Positions 13,346-25,329 of a DNA stretch of 64,000 bases are shown piece by piece (position 1 is the first letter of the stretch; each line of letters opens with the position of its first letter). A program made the translations under genes and the position numbers. The DNA lies in contig JAIWNF010000024.1 of assembly GCA_025093555.1 (NCBI GenBank), forward strand, positions 248,001 to 312,000, written 5' to 3'. Under the pieces are notes generated by a model. It did no database searches. It worked only from the letters and a program-made list of their open reading frames with translations, and was not told where the DNA came from. The stretch comes from Circinella umbellata (taxonomy: Eukaryota > Mucoromycota > Mucoromycetes > Mucorales > Lichtheimiaceae).

Positions 13346-13351
13346 GCGGGG
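13346..13351 (+). promoter_or_regulatory. GCGGGG, candidate CreA/Mig1-type site
   Basis: GCGGGG lies about 180 bp upstream of the lactate permease ATG and about 80 bp upstream of its TATA box. It matches SYGGRG. Glucose repression of lactate uptake would make sense, but this is inference from a six-base motif. Confidence 0.3.
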
Positions 13352-13432
13352 AAATTATAGGAGTATAGAAAAGAAGAGTAGCTTCGCCTTTGGGGGATTA
13401 AAAGGGGACCGTTATAGTCTTACGGAAATCCT

Positions 13433-13440
13433 TATATAAA
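13433..13440 (+). promoter_or_regulatory. TATA box of the L-lactate permease gene
   Basis: TATATAAA lies 89 nt upstream of the ATG at 13529, a normal distance for a fungal TATA promoter. Confidence 0.5.
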
Positions 13441-13528
13441 GTGATCTGATTTCTTTTTTCGATCATTTTTATCCACCTTACTTTCATATCTTTTTCTTTG
13501 TTGTTTTTTGTACATAATATACAATTCA

Positions 13529-15941
13529 ATGATTGAAATACCAGTTGCCCCTCCGGAAGCCTATGAAAATTATTTCGTTCAAGAATTGGCACCTATTGGG
13601 GGTAGTCTTGTAGGCTCTTTCTTTGTGGGTGTAATTCCATTGATACTTCTTTTGTTATTACTTGGTGTATTCCGTATGCCTGCTCATTTTGCTGCACTTT
13701 CTGGTCTTATTGTTTGGTAAAGAATTAAATTCACTACTACCTGTCAATTTTTTATCCCGTTTATGGGTTGTTCTTTCCCACCAAACCCAAATTATACTAA
13801 TCGGAAAATTTTTATTATCGTATATAGTATTTTTATAGCCATTTTTGCTTGGCACATGCCTGCACAACAGGCATTTTCTGCTATTGCTAATGGTATTATT
13901 TTTGCTAACTGGCCGATTATGTGGATTGTATTCAACGCGATGTAAGTATAGAATCTTTTAAAAAAACTATTAATTTTTTTTAAGTTTCCTTAACGCTTAT
14001 TGGTCCTAACCGTCTTATTTTTTTTCTTATAATAGGAACATCTATAATTTGTCTGTGAGGTCAGGTATCTTCGATATCTACCGCAGATGGATGTTAACAA
14101 ACGCTCCACCAGATAGACGTGTTTATTTAATTCTTATTGCTTTCAGTTTCTGTGCTATCTTGGAAGGTAAAAAGCAATATTACTCTTACATTTATTATCC
14201 ACTTCAATATTTACTCAAATCTCATTCATTTATTGTATATAATAGGTGTCGCTGGTTTTGGTACACCAGGTGCTATCTGTTCGGCTTTGTTGGTGTCTTT
14301 AGGGTATGTTCTAATCCGTTGTTACCTTACAGTGATAACATAAAAGCTGAAAAAAACTATCGGTAGTAATATACAACTAGTTCTTTTGTATGTTTACTAA
14401 CAATGATTTATATTTATGTATCTATTTAGTTTCAAGCCTTTGGATGCTTTGTCATTTGTATTGTTATATGATACTACCCCAGTCGCTTTTGGTGCACTCG
14501 GTATTCCGGTCACAACATTGGCCCGTCTCACAAATATTGAAGCTAGCGCACTCGCTGCTATGGTAGGCCGTCAGCTCCCACTCTTCAGTTTGTTCATCCC
14601 TGCTTACGGTTTATTCTTTTATGCTGGTTTCCGTGCCGGTATTATTGAGTGCTGGCCACTCGCATTGGTTTCTGGTATTTCTTTTGCTACTACTCAATGT
14701 ATCTTTTCCAATCTTGTCGGTCCTGAGCTTCCTGATTTGCTTTCTGGTTTGGTTTCTTTAATTACTGCTGTTATCTTTGTTCAATTTTGGAAACCCAAAT
14801 ACCGTGAGGAATTCGAAGCTCATTTAATTTCAAAGCCTGCCACCGGTACTAATGACCAAGATAAAAAGTCTCAAGGAGCCGTCAATGATAACGATAGCAA
14901 TTCTCAATTATCAACTGCTTCTGCTTCGCAAGAAAAGAACAGCACCGATCGTCAATCAAAGACCGAAGCTACTTGTGTAGAAGATGTTGATCATGCCTCC
15001 CAACGTGATCCTAATGTTGACCCTGATGAAGAAACTGGTGAATTGAGCAAGCCACCTGTCGCCATCGCACTTACCAAGCCTACTGTATATGAAACTATTC
15101 TTGCCTGGTCACCTTGGGTAATTATCGTGGTTATGGTTATTATCTGGACATTCGCAGGAGTTTCTAAGCATGGTGAACAGATGGTTCAGTTCCCTCATCT
15201 CCACGACCGTGTCTGGCTTACATTATACGATAAGCCTTATGATGCTATTTGGGATTTCCAACCTTTGGCTACTGGTACTTGTATTTTGGTTTCATGGGTT
15301 TTGTTCGGTACTGTAGTCATTATTAATGGTGGCAAGCCTATCGTTTTTTGGCAAGCATTCGTTGATACTTGCAAGCAATTAGTCTATGCTGATATCACTG
15401 TTTCCGCTATTATGTCCTTTGCCTACTTGTACAATTACTCTGGTAAGAACTATATTCTTGCTTCATACATATATGTATTGAAAAAACTTGTGAAAACTAA
15501 CTCTCTAAATATTATTTATATATAATCATGATAGGTATTGTATACACTGTTGGTCTCACACTTTCTCAAGTTAATCGTGCCTTCCCCTTCCTTTCTGCTT
15601 GGATCGGTTGGATCGGTTGTTTCTTGACTGGTAGTGATACTTCAGCAAACTCATTGTTTGGTAACCTTCAAGTTGTCGCTGCTCGCGAAATCGGTTTGTC
15701 TAGTGTTCTTATGGCTGCAACCAATACTAGCGGTGCTGTTACTTCTAAAATGATTTCTCCTCAAACATTGACCACTGGCGTATCCACAATTGGTATGCGT
15801 GGTAAGGAAGGATATATTCTTCGTCGAACCGTCTTGCACTCCGTTTTTTTTGTATGTCTTGTTGGTGCTATTAGTTGTTTCCAACAATACGTTATTCCCG
15901 GAATCATCCCTACATGGGGAGACAACGAAGTTGTTAATTAA
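13529..15941 (+). CDS. L-lactate permease, LctP family
   Basis: Polytopic membrane symporter of the lactate permease family (LctP), which imports L-lactate or glycolate-like acids with protons. Six exons: 13529-13716, 13828-13941, 14036-14166, 14246-14303, 14430-15442, 15535-15941, giving 636 residues in frame. Recognisable LctP blocks are ILEGVAGFGTPGAICSALLV (exons 3-4), LLYDTTPVAFGALGIPVTTL, the region around WPLALVSGISFATTQ, and near the C-terminus TGSDTSANSLFGNLQVVAA and MIAPQ-like KMISPQTLTTGVS. Multiple hydrophobic helices are visible. Residues about 300-370 form a hydrophilic, acidic Ser/Gln/Asp-rich loop that bacterial LctP proteins lack in this form. An open frame from a TTG at 13508 was not used; the first ATG is 13529. 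TATA box and possible carbon-repression sites lie upstream. Family call is strong; substrate is by family only. Confidence 0.9.
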
Positions 15942-18085
15942 ATGTCTTCCTTTCGTTTTTCTCTACCATTTTCTTTCTCCCAAGACACTACTTGACTTGG
16001 TAATCTATCCTAAAAATGCTTATATATACGAAAAAAAAAACGTTTTCCCCTGTATACTATATAATTATATAATCTTTCTTTACACACAACTCCATCTACC
16101 TTTTCTTTTTATTAATACTTTACAAACTACTTTCTGGCTATTTTTGTATTCCAAAGAACCCCACCAAAAAAAAAGCTTTTCTTCTGTATATATCAACTCT
16201 TTTAAGCTGCTCTCTCTTTTTAAATAAATTTATAAATTTCTGTTATTTGTCTTCCCTTTTTCAATATATACTGGCTCAAATTTGTTCCAATATTTTGAGT
16301 ATGATGGAATAAAATTTACGATAATTTTTAATACGGTTCATATATGATGTACGGTATTTTTATCGAATCTGGAGTATATATTCTCGTGAAAATTGTTATC
16401 TTTGTGTTCTAATTGGTCTCCCTTTTTTTTTTTATCACGTGGGTTGTATAATATTTTGATTCTATGTTTGGGTAGTGTTATCACTGGATGACAGATATTC
16501 TTTTATATAGTACATCGAATTTATTAAGTGTAAATCAATGATCATATTTCTTTTATATTAATGGATCTACTAAAAGCCGATAATATACTTTTTCATATTC
16601 TATGTATAAAGAAGTTGATGAAGTAATATTATCAACATTGTCTTTCAATAAAAAAAAACCTTGCTCAGATTGCCATCAGTAAAGATTTTTTTAGTACAGT
16701 AGTGCTCCTTTTATTTTTATGAAATCAACCAATCGGCTTCCACCAATATTATCAAATAATTCTCGTTATCAAAGTACTTCTTAACTTATTGAAGGCGTTG
16801 TATCATTTAGATATTTTGCGCAAAGATAAAATAATATATTGTCTAACTCTCTATTCAACTATTAGACTCTTTAGAAATAACTAATCTTATACACGCTTTC
16901 TTTTTTTAATGACGTAGATGACGATGAGTATATCCCTTATATATTGTTCTTTATTACTCAAATTATTCAATTACTACTATACATGTTACACTACCATGAA
17001 ACCTTACAGGAGCTAGATATCGCCCTTTAATTTTTTTTTTGTTTTAGGGTTTTGCTTTTCTTTTGGTTGAATGCTTATCGTTGTTGACGTGATATCTTTC
17101 CACTTAAGCTTCTAAAATGTTGACTAGGGTAATGGAAAAAGAAGGCGGTATTTCCCGGGGAAGAACCGTATCTTGTCAAATCGTATCAGTGACTTTACGA
17201 GAATTATAAACCTTGAGTTAAAGTGGTTATTACAAGTTACGCTAGCTTTTTGTCGGTAAATTTCGGGAAGATCATGGCTAAATAATTAGAACGATCTGAG
17301 AACTATTTACGATCTATATGTTTGTACTTCATACCTGTTTACTATCTAATGTACTGGATCTTTCTTTTGCTTTTTGTTTTTTTTTTGTTTTTTGTTTTTC
17401 TCGCTTGAGGATAAAGAAAAAAGGGCAGTGCTGATCTAAGGTACGTGTGAGAAAAGTGTATATTATTTCTTAATTAGGAAAAATATACCACTCGTTCTTC
17501 TGGATTATCTGATCCAGGTTCTCCTAACAATTTTTTAGCGTTTTTCCCACGCAGCCACCTCAATAAGAAAAAAACTCTATACATGGGTATTTTACTATTT
17601 GTGGTAAAAAAGTGTCAATTCTCCATGTTTTGGTCCCGGTATATACCGTTAAATCGACGCCAATATTTTAATTCTTTATTTGTTACTAATAGTAATTATA
17701 TAATAACCATTTAACTGTTTTAAACTTTTTGGTCCTGTCATATTATCGAAGTATGGTACAGGATCTGAAAAAAGGCCCCGCCAATTATTAGAAAAAGTGC
17801 CGTATGACTCTTTTTTTTAGAAGAATATAGTAATAGCACGGGAAGCTGAAGTTGAATTTGGCCACGGGAAATGAAAAATAAGCCATGAACCGTTATATCA
17901 ATTGAGCGAAAATTCGGTCATCTCAGTGGAAATGTGTCATGTAACTTACTAGCGGCCTGGGTCAAATGCATTTGACCTACCAAACTAAATACAGCGTAAT
18001 GAGATACATATATTTATAAAGAGATAAAATAATATTGCAAAAAAAGGTATCTTTTATTATATTTTTTTACCCAAATAGCAATCCC
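15942..18085. other. Intergenic region with an 18-bp perfect palindrome
   Basis: About 2.1 kb without recognisable exons. Most is A/T-rich. A perfect palindrome GGTCAAATGCATTTGACC lies at 17960-17977, and there is a T-rich run near 17367-17400. Confidence 0.5.
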
Positions 18086-18089
18086 ATAA

Positions 18090-19267
18090 TGTTAGCGAAT
18101 GCTTGATCCAAGTTCGACAGTCTTCGAGGAAAATATACTCTAAAGCTCTTTTAAAACGATCACTTAGCTTGATAATAATAGATCTTGCAGAAGTAGGAAC
18201 TTTATTAGAGACACCTTTAGCCTTTGACCAACATTCTTAAATATGGTTCAAAAAAGAAGAGTATAGTAAAAGATAAATAATTTCGAAACAGCGTCCTGTA
18301 ACCCAATCCTTGAGATCAATTGTTCTACGTATACCAGCATTGTTCCTAACAAGATATCAGTATGATGGAAGATCACAAGCTTGAATATTAGTAAGCACTT
18401 GTTCGACAAATTTCATAAATCACTACCAGTAGTAGTTCCCTTTTTGGATGCTATACCATAGGCTTTTCTTTTCTTAGTTGTTAGTGCACACATTTCTCGT
18501 CTGGATAGTGTTATTATATCATGAGCAGTAATAATAGCGCACAATATATTGAAGTCCTCTCCTTCCATTTCTACTACGTATGATCTCGCGTTATTTTTTA
18601 GTGCTAGACTATCCCTGAGAGCGATGTATACTTCTATGGCAGCCCGCCTCATCAATGAAAATACTTTCAAAAAAAGTTACTTCTATGTGGCATGCAAGCT
18701 GATACAGATTCATAACACGGAAGAATAGCTGTACTATCATCTCGAGCAACAAATCGACAAACAGTGTGTTTATAAATAAGATCACACTTCTTGCGCTTAT
18801 GGCCATCAAGAGTGCTGTTATATAGTCCTAAATGGCAGCATTACAAATAGTTGTAGGTTGATCATGATTTTTTTTTTTTTGAAAAAGAAAAACTGTATTA
18901 TCAGTGAGCTTTGATTTAGCCCCCAGTCTTTCTGGAGGATCCAGAGAATCTTTCTCATAGCTTCACTGATGTACGTACTCGATGTTTGGCGGTTAAATAG
19001 ACCAAAACATCTTTGCGTGTAGCTGCCCTAGTTGACATGCCTTCGTTTCCTTACAAAGATTGATCATATTTGCGCCTTTAACAATACTATTTGTATTGCG
19101 TGTACTACGAGAATAACACAAGAATACACCATTACTACTGGTGCATTGTCTAGCCTCCTTTTGATTGTTTTCTTTCTCGAGTAATTGATATCTGTAGCGC
19201 CATCCCAGTCCATATAGTTTTGGAAAAAGTATAACTCTCTTTTTGGCGAGAGTAATGCTATTCTCAA
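18090..19267 (-). mobile_element. Decayed IS630/Tc1-like DNA transposon, second copy
   Basis: Minus-strand transposase relic with shifted frames. In order (high to low coordinates): SIFIDEAGCHRSIHRS near 18665-18640 matches the first catalytic Asp block; ARSYVVEMEGEDFNILCAII, then GIASKKGTTT near 18450-18420 as in IS630 DDE_3 transposases; a broken DNAPIH-like block VRNNAGIRRTI near 18340; IYLLLYSSFLNHI near 18265 where relatives read YLPPYSPELNPIE; then a tail like FWSK.K...I.HS near 18240-18090. Several frameshifts and stops separate these blocks. The N-terminal HTH part toward 19267 is too decayed to read with confidence. It is oriented opposite to the copy at 4.0-5.2 kb. Confidence 0.75.
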
Positions 19268-20700
19268 TGATGATATTGTCTATGATGATAGTCGAATATA
19301 TAAATCAAGTGTTAAAACTTAAATTTGCTTGATATCTCTCAATTCTCAAGTTTGCTATAGAGCTTGATTCGGAAAAGCCGACCATTTTCAAAATCATTGC
19401 TCATTTTATTTATATGACCAAACTCAATTTCAAACATTATAGAGTGTATCATCGCACTTGGGTATAAATATTTTAGATAAAAATAATAATGGATCCCAGG
19501 GCAGTAACTGTTATGAATCGATTCAAGTAAATTTTCTCTATGTTGCTTGAAAGTGACCACTGACATGGATATTCGATTATTAAGACAGCTTTTATTATAA
19601 TAAAAGATGCAAATATAAAAAGAGTTTCTATTTACCAATTGATTATGTTTCTGAAGATAACATAGGGGATTATGTGCCAATATATTATAGCGTTTGATAC
19701 ATATATACAATTCTTTGCGACATGCAACTTATTTTCGACCCCAGTTATTTTGATTGTAATCATACCGTTGTTCAAAGACGAATAGTGCGCAGGTCTTCTT
19801 TTCCATTGTTGATATGAATTGTAATTAATCAACTTGAATGCTATCCATTATGTAAGAAAAGAAAACTATTAGTTTACCAATTTGTATTGTTATCTTTAAA
19901 GCATAACCCCTCTTATGAAGCTGAAGTATTTTAGTACAGAGGATTAATACTACTATATACTGGAAAAAAAGGCTAGCATAGTATATCCAACCTCCATTTT
20001 TTCCCGTTGTATGTAATAATCCCCTTCGTATTTAAAATATTAACTAGATACATTATATAATCATTTGGAAACAGAAAAATGACTTCAGTTCAAGAGAATC
20101 AAAATAATACGCATTACGTACGTCTTTCTGTCTTTTTAATCAGACTAGTTCTACAATACATTGTATGATGCTATATATTATTTGCAATTGATGGTCTACG
20201 GCTCATAAAAGAGGAGGAATAGATTGATTAAATGCAACATTGTACTAAAATGTACGCACAGTGCTGTATATGTGGTAGTAATGTATTGATTCTTTTTCTT
20301 TTTTAATACAACTGACTATTTTGCATACTCCTTTGTAGTTGCTCATAGCAACTAGAATAGGCGACTTTAAATAGAAGTTACAGCTGGCAATGTCGGTACC
20401 GAAGTTCCGCGTTAAACTGAGAATATGAATATATATATTATCAATCATTAATCAGTAAACTCTATGTTCTTTATAAAACTGGTAGTTTGTGTTAAGTTAG
20501 TACTACACATAGACACAAAAGAGATAAGTGAATATGGTAACCTTAGCTCAGACAACACATCATTGCATAAACCATTTATTTTCCTCGATAGCTTTTTTTA
20601 CATTTTTATTTTATTTTATTTTTATATAAAAATAATACTACTGTTGCTATGAAAAAATTAATTGATAAAAAAGATTGAAAAGAAAACAAGCACTAGTACT
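19268..20700. other. Intergenic, with an unrecognised minus-strand open stretch
   Basis: A minus-strand frame around 19832-19339 is open for about 120 codons at its longest (19710-19339). It shows no motif I know, is A/T-driven in composition, and may be decayed transposon flank. Nothing else is recognised up to the repeats at 20.7 kb. Confidence 0.35.
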
Positions 20701-20844
20701 TACTCAGTTTTTTTATACGGTGGGTTACCTGCAACCACCAAATATAATGATGTGACAGAAAGTAGAAAAAAAATAGTAGCAAAATGAAAATCACTTAACT
20801 CAGTTTTTTTTTGATAGTGGGTTACCTGCAACCACTAAACATAA
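20701..20844. repeat. Pair of ~47-bp direct repeats just 3' of the amidohydrolase
   Basis: The segments 20701-20747 and 20797-20844 share the core TGGGTTACCTGCAACCAC and the flanking CTCAGTTTTTTT, with few mismatches. The second copy ends about 8 nt before the amidohydrolase stop codon (20852), so the pair lies in its 3' untranslated or terminator region. Looks like a local tandem duplication; function unknown. Confidence 0.7.
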
Positions 20845-20851
20845 GAAAAAT

Positions 20852-22507
20852 TTAAACAATCGGCCACTTTGGTTTACCACGGAATCCAGCACGTTCATAA
20901 AGATTATCAGCATGTCGTCTTGCTTCGCGTTTAATTTCTTCTTCATCCATAGTCAATAATTCTCCTCGTTTAACGACCAACCGACCATCGATCACAACAG
21001 TTTCAACTTCACCACCAGTAGCGCAATACACTAATGTTGAAATTGGATTGGGAGATGGTGTTGTATGAAGTTTGTTTTCAAAATCAAGTACAACAAAATC
21101 GGCCTTTTTATTGACTTCAAGGGATCCAATTTCGTGTTCTAATCCAACTGCTTTAGCACCATTGATGGTAGCCATTTCCAGAATAGTTTCAGCTGGCATA
21201 GTAACAGGATTGCAGGATACAGCTTTATGGATTAAAGCAGCAAGTTTCATTTCCATGATCATATCTACAATGTTTTATATTTTATAATTTATCAGGTTCG
21301 TGACTATCTCAAACTATTATTTCCAATGTTATTATTATATTTTTTAGGAAAAAATAGCAGAAAAATTCGTATAATTACCATAGTTATTGTTGCTAGGTCC
21401 ACCATCACAGCCGAGACTGACATTCACCCCGGCTTCCAAAAGGCGTGGAATAGGTGCAACACCAGATGCCAATTTACTATTGGAGGATGGGTTATGAGAA
21501 ACATGTGTACCAGTTTCAGCCAGCAACTTGAAATCGGGGTCATCCAGCCAGATCATATGGACCAGGACAGTTTTATCACCCAGCAAACCAACATGTTGGC
21601 AAAATTCACCAGCAGTCATATCATGGTTTTCACGATAATGAACCTTATCAGCTTCGACTTCAGCACAATGCATTGTAATACGAATCCCACGTTCACGGGA
21701 CAATTGTGTCATCTCCTTGAGTAAGTCAACGCTAATGCCAGGTGGAGTGCGAGCCCCAAACCAAACATCTATCATTGAGAGAAGAGGTTATAAAATAATA
21801 ATTGGCTTTTCTTTCTGTATCCTTTTTTCTAAAGACATGCCCCTCTTCTTTTCTCTAGAACTTATACGTCTATTAATCATCCATCCCTCTTCCTTTATAT
21901 ATATATAAATATCCAACTTACGAATGCGATCATCAGCCTTGCCATGCCATTTATCGTGCATTTCTAAAACACCTAACAAACTTTGTTCACGAGTTTCTAC
22001 CAATCCGGGATGCATGGACCAAGCATTTTGAGAAGCATATTTGCCTACATCCATGACGATCTTACCCAAACAGCCACGAATACCAGATTCTTCAACAGCC
22101 TTGGCAATACCATCAAACCCATAGCGATCTGCACACATAGCTTCCAAAAAACAGGTGGTACCCGACTTCAACATTTCTGCAATACAAAGTCTAGCACTAC
22201 CATAAGCTTCTTCAGCAGTCATTTGTCCCTGAAGAACCCAAACGGTTTGACACAGCCACTGAATTAATTCACAGTCATCACCAGATCCTCGCAGCAAAGC
22301 CTGAGCAAGATGTACGTGAGTATCCACCAACCCTGGGATTACAACTTTGTTTTCCAAATCATAAGTAGGTTCTTCAGGATGAGAAGCAACCAAATCAGTA
22401 GTCTTGCCAACTTTCCTGATACGTGACCCCTCAACCAAGATAGCGCCATCTTTGACGATTTCACGTTTCTTATTCATTGTGACAATAGTTCCGTTGATGT
22501 ATAACAT
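20852..22507 (-). CDS. ATZ/TRZ-type metal-dependent amidohydrolase (aminohydrolase/deaminase)
   Basis: Cytosolic hydrolase of the amidohydrolase superfamily, close to guanine/SAH/MTA deaminase and chlorohydrolase-like enzymes. Three exons: 22507-21922, 21768-21379, 21264-20852, giving 462 residues in frame. The first metal site is the HVH motif in GLVDTHVHLAQ (His64, His66). Further ligands are His229 in MHCAEVEAD, His266 in VHMIWLDD, the substrate-side SHNPSSNSKLASG block (like SHNP.SN.KL..G in the family) and Asp317 in LGCDGG. The C-terminus returns to the composite beta-sandwich (GSLEVNKKADFVVLDFE, VETVVIDGRLVVKRGE). All metal ligands are present, so it should be active. The exact substrate (a purine, triazine-like or adenosyl compound) cannot be told. 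The start is the first ATG, giving the usual MLYINGTIVTM-type beginning. Confidence 0.88.
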
Positions 22508-23183
22508 TTTGAATTTAATGTTTTGTTTCTGATGTTAAGGTAATGAAGAAAAAAAAACTTTTTGTTGGAGAAATATATAGAGGGACAAAAATATAGCTTT
22601 TTTAATGGTTGCACAATTATACCCTTGCAACGATCTCCGAAAAGAATTTTTTTTTCATATCATTTAAGATTAGAGATCAAATTTAAAAACAATTAGTTCT
22701 CCCTGCCTCATGCCAAGTAATAGATATGAATGATCGACATAATGAACTGCCATAATATTATGCTTTGTATGTTATATCATATAACATAATATTATCAACT
22801 ATGAAAACCAATAATATATATATATATATATATATTATGAAGATTCTAAAGGGCAAAAAAACACTGTTATTTGTATTACTTGTTAGAGTTTTATTTAGCT
22901 TTGACAACCACACTAATAAGTATTTCAAGTTTATAAAAATAAAAGATGGTATAGACAAATGCAATGGCAAGTTATTTCAGGCAGGTGGTCACAGCTTTCT
23001 ATTTTGCGAACAGCATTGTAAAATGGTTAGCTTATAATAGCTACTTATAGGGTTGTATTTGCTACTTAAGTTTTTTTTTTAAATAAAGGACTAGGCACTT
23101 TTTTATTTGTTATAAAATGTATTAATACTACTTTAGATATATAGTAAGCATATTATTATTTTTTGCATATGTATTTATGCGTG
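22508..23183. other. Intergenic; palindromic A/T stretch and TA microsatellite
   Basis: No convincing gene. Around 22751-22798 two overlapping palindromic stretches occur (CATAATATTATG; GTTATATCATATAAC). A (TA)n microsatellite lies near 22814-22835. A plus-strand open frame near 22765-23037 ends with a Cys/His-containing tail but has no recognised relative. Confidence 0.4.
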
Positions 23184-25207
23184 TTAAGGAAACGTTGCTC
23201 CAATCCAAAAACGAGGAAGGAACACTTGGTCCACAATTAAGTCCCCATCTTTGATGCCTTTGACTGTTTTTTGTACTTTATCGATTGTGGTTAATGAAAG
23301 TGTCTATAAAGTAAAATAAGCTATAAGTTCAGTACTGGCACTTTATGCATTTTTGATCCATATAATTAGCAATAATATCAATGTAGTACCTTGAGTTGGT
23401 GAGAGCATGCCCAACGGACTCCCCAAATTTTTTGCTAGATATAAACCCAAAATCAGTGCCGAAATTTGGCAATTGTGCAAATCACCCAACGGACTCCCCA
23501 AATTAAGATTTTTTATTTCAAGGCACAGAAGGGTGTTTGGAGATCAGCCAGAGGCTCCTGTATTTGGAGACTCCGTTGGGGCAATGAATCTCCAAATCGG
23601 TTCTCCAAATCTAGCAAATTTCATTTTTCGGGAGTCCGTTGGGCATGCTCTGAAGAGCAGAAACTAGCGTGGGTACACAAGCCCCCGCCATCTTTACAGA
23701 GCAATGTTCTGGACAATTAAATCATCGCATATACTTCAGAATCTTTTAGTAGCATGATTCCACATGCAACAAGCTTTTCGACACCGAGTCCATAAAGTCG
23801 AATTATCAATAACCTCATCTCTTTACCAAGTTTATGTAGTCGGATTCGAAACGTTGATGTGCTTTCGATGGCTTAAATTCCGCGACAAGAACAATGAATT
23901 TCTTGCTTAACCCATTAGCATAAAGCATATAATCAGGTTTATATTCTTTGTATACATTATCTATGGATACATTTGCCCTGAACAAAATAAAAAAAGAAGT
24001 TTAAACAAATGTTAACACTTTAATCAAAAATTTGAAAAATGTTTAAATGTAAAAAACTAAACTAGTGTTTGTTGCAGCTTACCAAGAACTTTGTAAGTTT
24101 ATATCATATCGACTGAAAAGGTATAGTCTAGGAGAGGTGCGAGAATATTATAAACAAACGTATCCTATTCGACATCATTACACATTCGTGTCAATTTATA
24201 TAACGGAAGGCTGTATACATTTGGTAGTCGTGAAAGTAAACATTTAGAGAACAAGATAATTTAAAATTAGTTTTACATACGTACAGTGATCCATCTCGAA
24301 GGTATGTTGCTACTCTCAAAAGATTTTTTTAACACTGTGAAAATTTCCACACTCTCACGTTCATATTCTTGTAATGTTTATTATCTATAAAAGTTATATA
24401 TTTTACTTATTTTGTTTAGTAATATATAATTTTATACAAGACTTCTTTTATCCATTTTTAATAATCCAATATGATTAATGAGTGTTTTCAATATTGCATT
24501 TTCTTTTCTTACCGTTATTAGCTGCATTTTTACGTCATGTACATTCATTGGTTAGAACGATGTTTTCAACTGCGAGATCAAGGTCATTCTTCATTCAATT
24601 GCTTCGTTTAATATTTTGATTGTTACTTTTTGGATATCCCGAAAGCTTCTGTAGGATTTCTAATACAGTAGTTATTAATACACGACGTTGATTATATTAT
24701 AATTCTCAATTTATACATTATTACATACATTTATAACGGAGCTGCACCAGATCATCGATAATCCACTAGGATTTTTTCTATGTTCATAAATGTTAGGATC
24801 ATGCAATATTCCATGGTGATACGATGGATTTCCAAAATGACGTGTTACTGAGTATTGGGTTTTTTCTGAGAAACAATAAATAGAGTGCATTGCTCTATTC
24901 AAAAATAGTGTTATTAATACTATCATTATCATTATCATTATAGCAATGTTATCATCATTCTTCCTCACTTGCTAAAAAAACAACCATTATCATACTTACA
25001 GCATACTAACATCGTTTAATTCATTTGGCTTGATCTTTTCAAACAGTTGGTTTTATGTGATATACACTCTTGAGTAACATTAAGGTCAATACTTTTTATA
25101 GCCCAAGATAATTCGTTATTTGTGGACTCTACATCCTCGCTATTTTCGTCGGCATTTTCTTCGGAGTCTTTCGTCAATGCATAGTCACCAAGAAAACAGT
25201 GTATCAC
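23184..25207 (-). pseudogene. Decayed gene of a dispersed fungal family; possible PD-(D/E)XK-like motif
   Basis: Minus-strand fragments in one order suggest an old multi-exon gene. A highly acidic piece DSEENADENSEDVESTNNEL lies at 25207-25016; VEIFTVLKKSFESSNIPSRW near 24360-24290; DTFVYNILAPLLDYTFSVD near 24180-24090; then KPDYMLYANGLSKKFIVLV continuing into AEFKPSK near 23950-23870 and LYGLGVEKLVACGIMLLKD near 23805-23750; and a C-terminal exon ending FLPRFWIGATFP-stop at 23184. Stops and frameshifts break it, and a 248-bp MITE sits between the last two parts. The arrangement resembles a multi-copy protein family I associate with Mucorales genomes. PD...(18 residues)...AEFK has the spacing of a PD-(D/E)XK nuclease core, but this is inference. 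Confidence 0.5.
23403..23650. mobile_element. MITE with perfect terminal inverted repeats and nested sub-repeats
   Basis: The termini GAGCATGCCCAACGGACT.. (from 23403) and its inverse (ending 23650) match perfectly for 21 bp and loosely for about 40 bp. Direct TGA triplets flank both ends (23400-23402 and 23651-23653) as a likely 3-bp target duplication. The motif CCCAACGGACTCCCC recurs inside at 23484 and, inverted and diverged, near 23566-23582. No transposase is encoded; open frames across it are by-products of the repeats. Superfamily is uncertain: a 3-bp duplication is compatible with PIF/Harbinger- or CACTA-like elements. Confidence 0.8.
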
Positions 25208-25329
25208 TTAAAATAATCATTAACTGGGTCAGACAAATGGGGGTTTTAGTAATCCTCCGGATGTAATCTTATGTCAGGCTTGATAAAAAGTTTAATTGCT
25301 CCTCTTCGTGCTCTTCCTGATTGTGCACT

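Noticed and set aside
15790..16227. Plus-strand open frame past the end of the lactate permease
   Set aside because: Shadow frame of the last exon running into A/T-rich 3' flank.
19339..19832. Overlapping minus-strand open frames
   Set aside because: Composition is A/T-driven, no recognised motif; may be transposon flank, so not called as a gene.
23407..23720. Two overlapping plus-strand open frames
   Set aside because: They run across the MITE repeats; no coding evidence.
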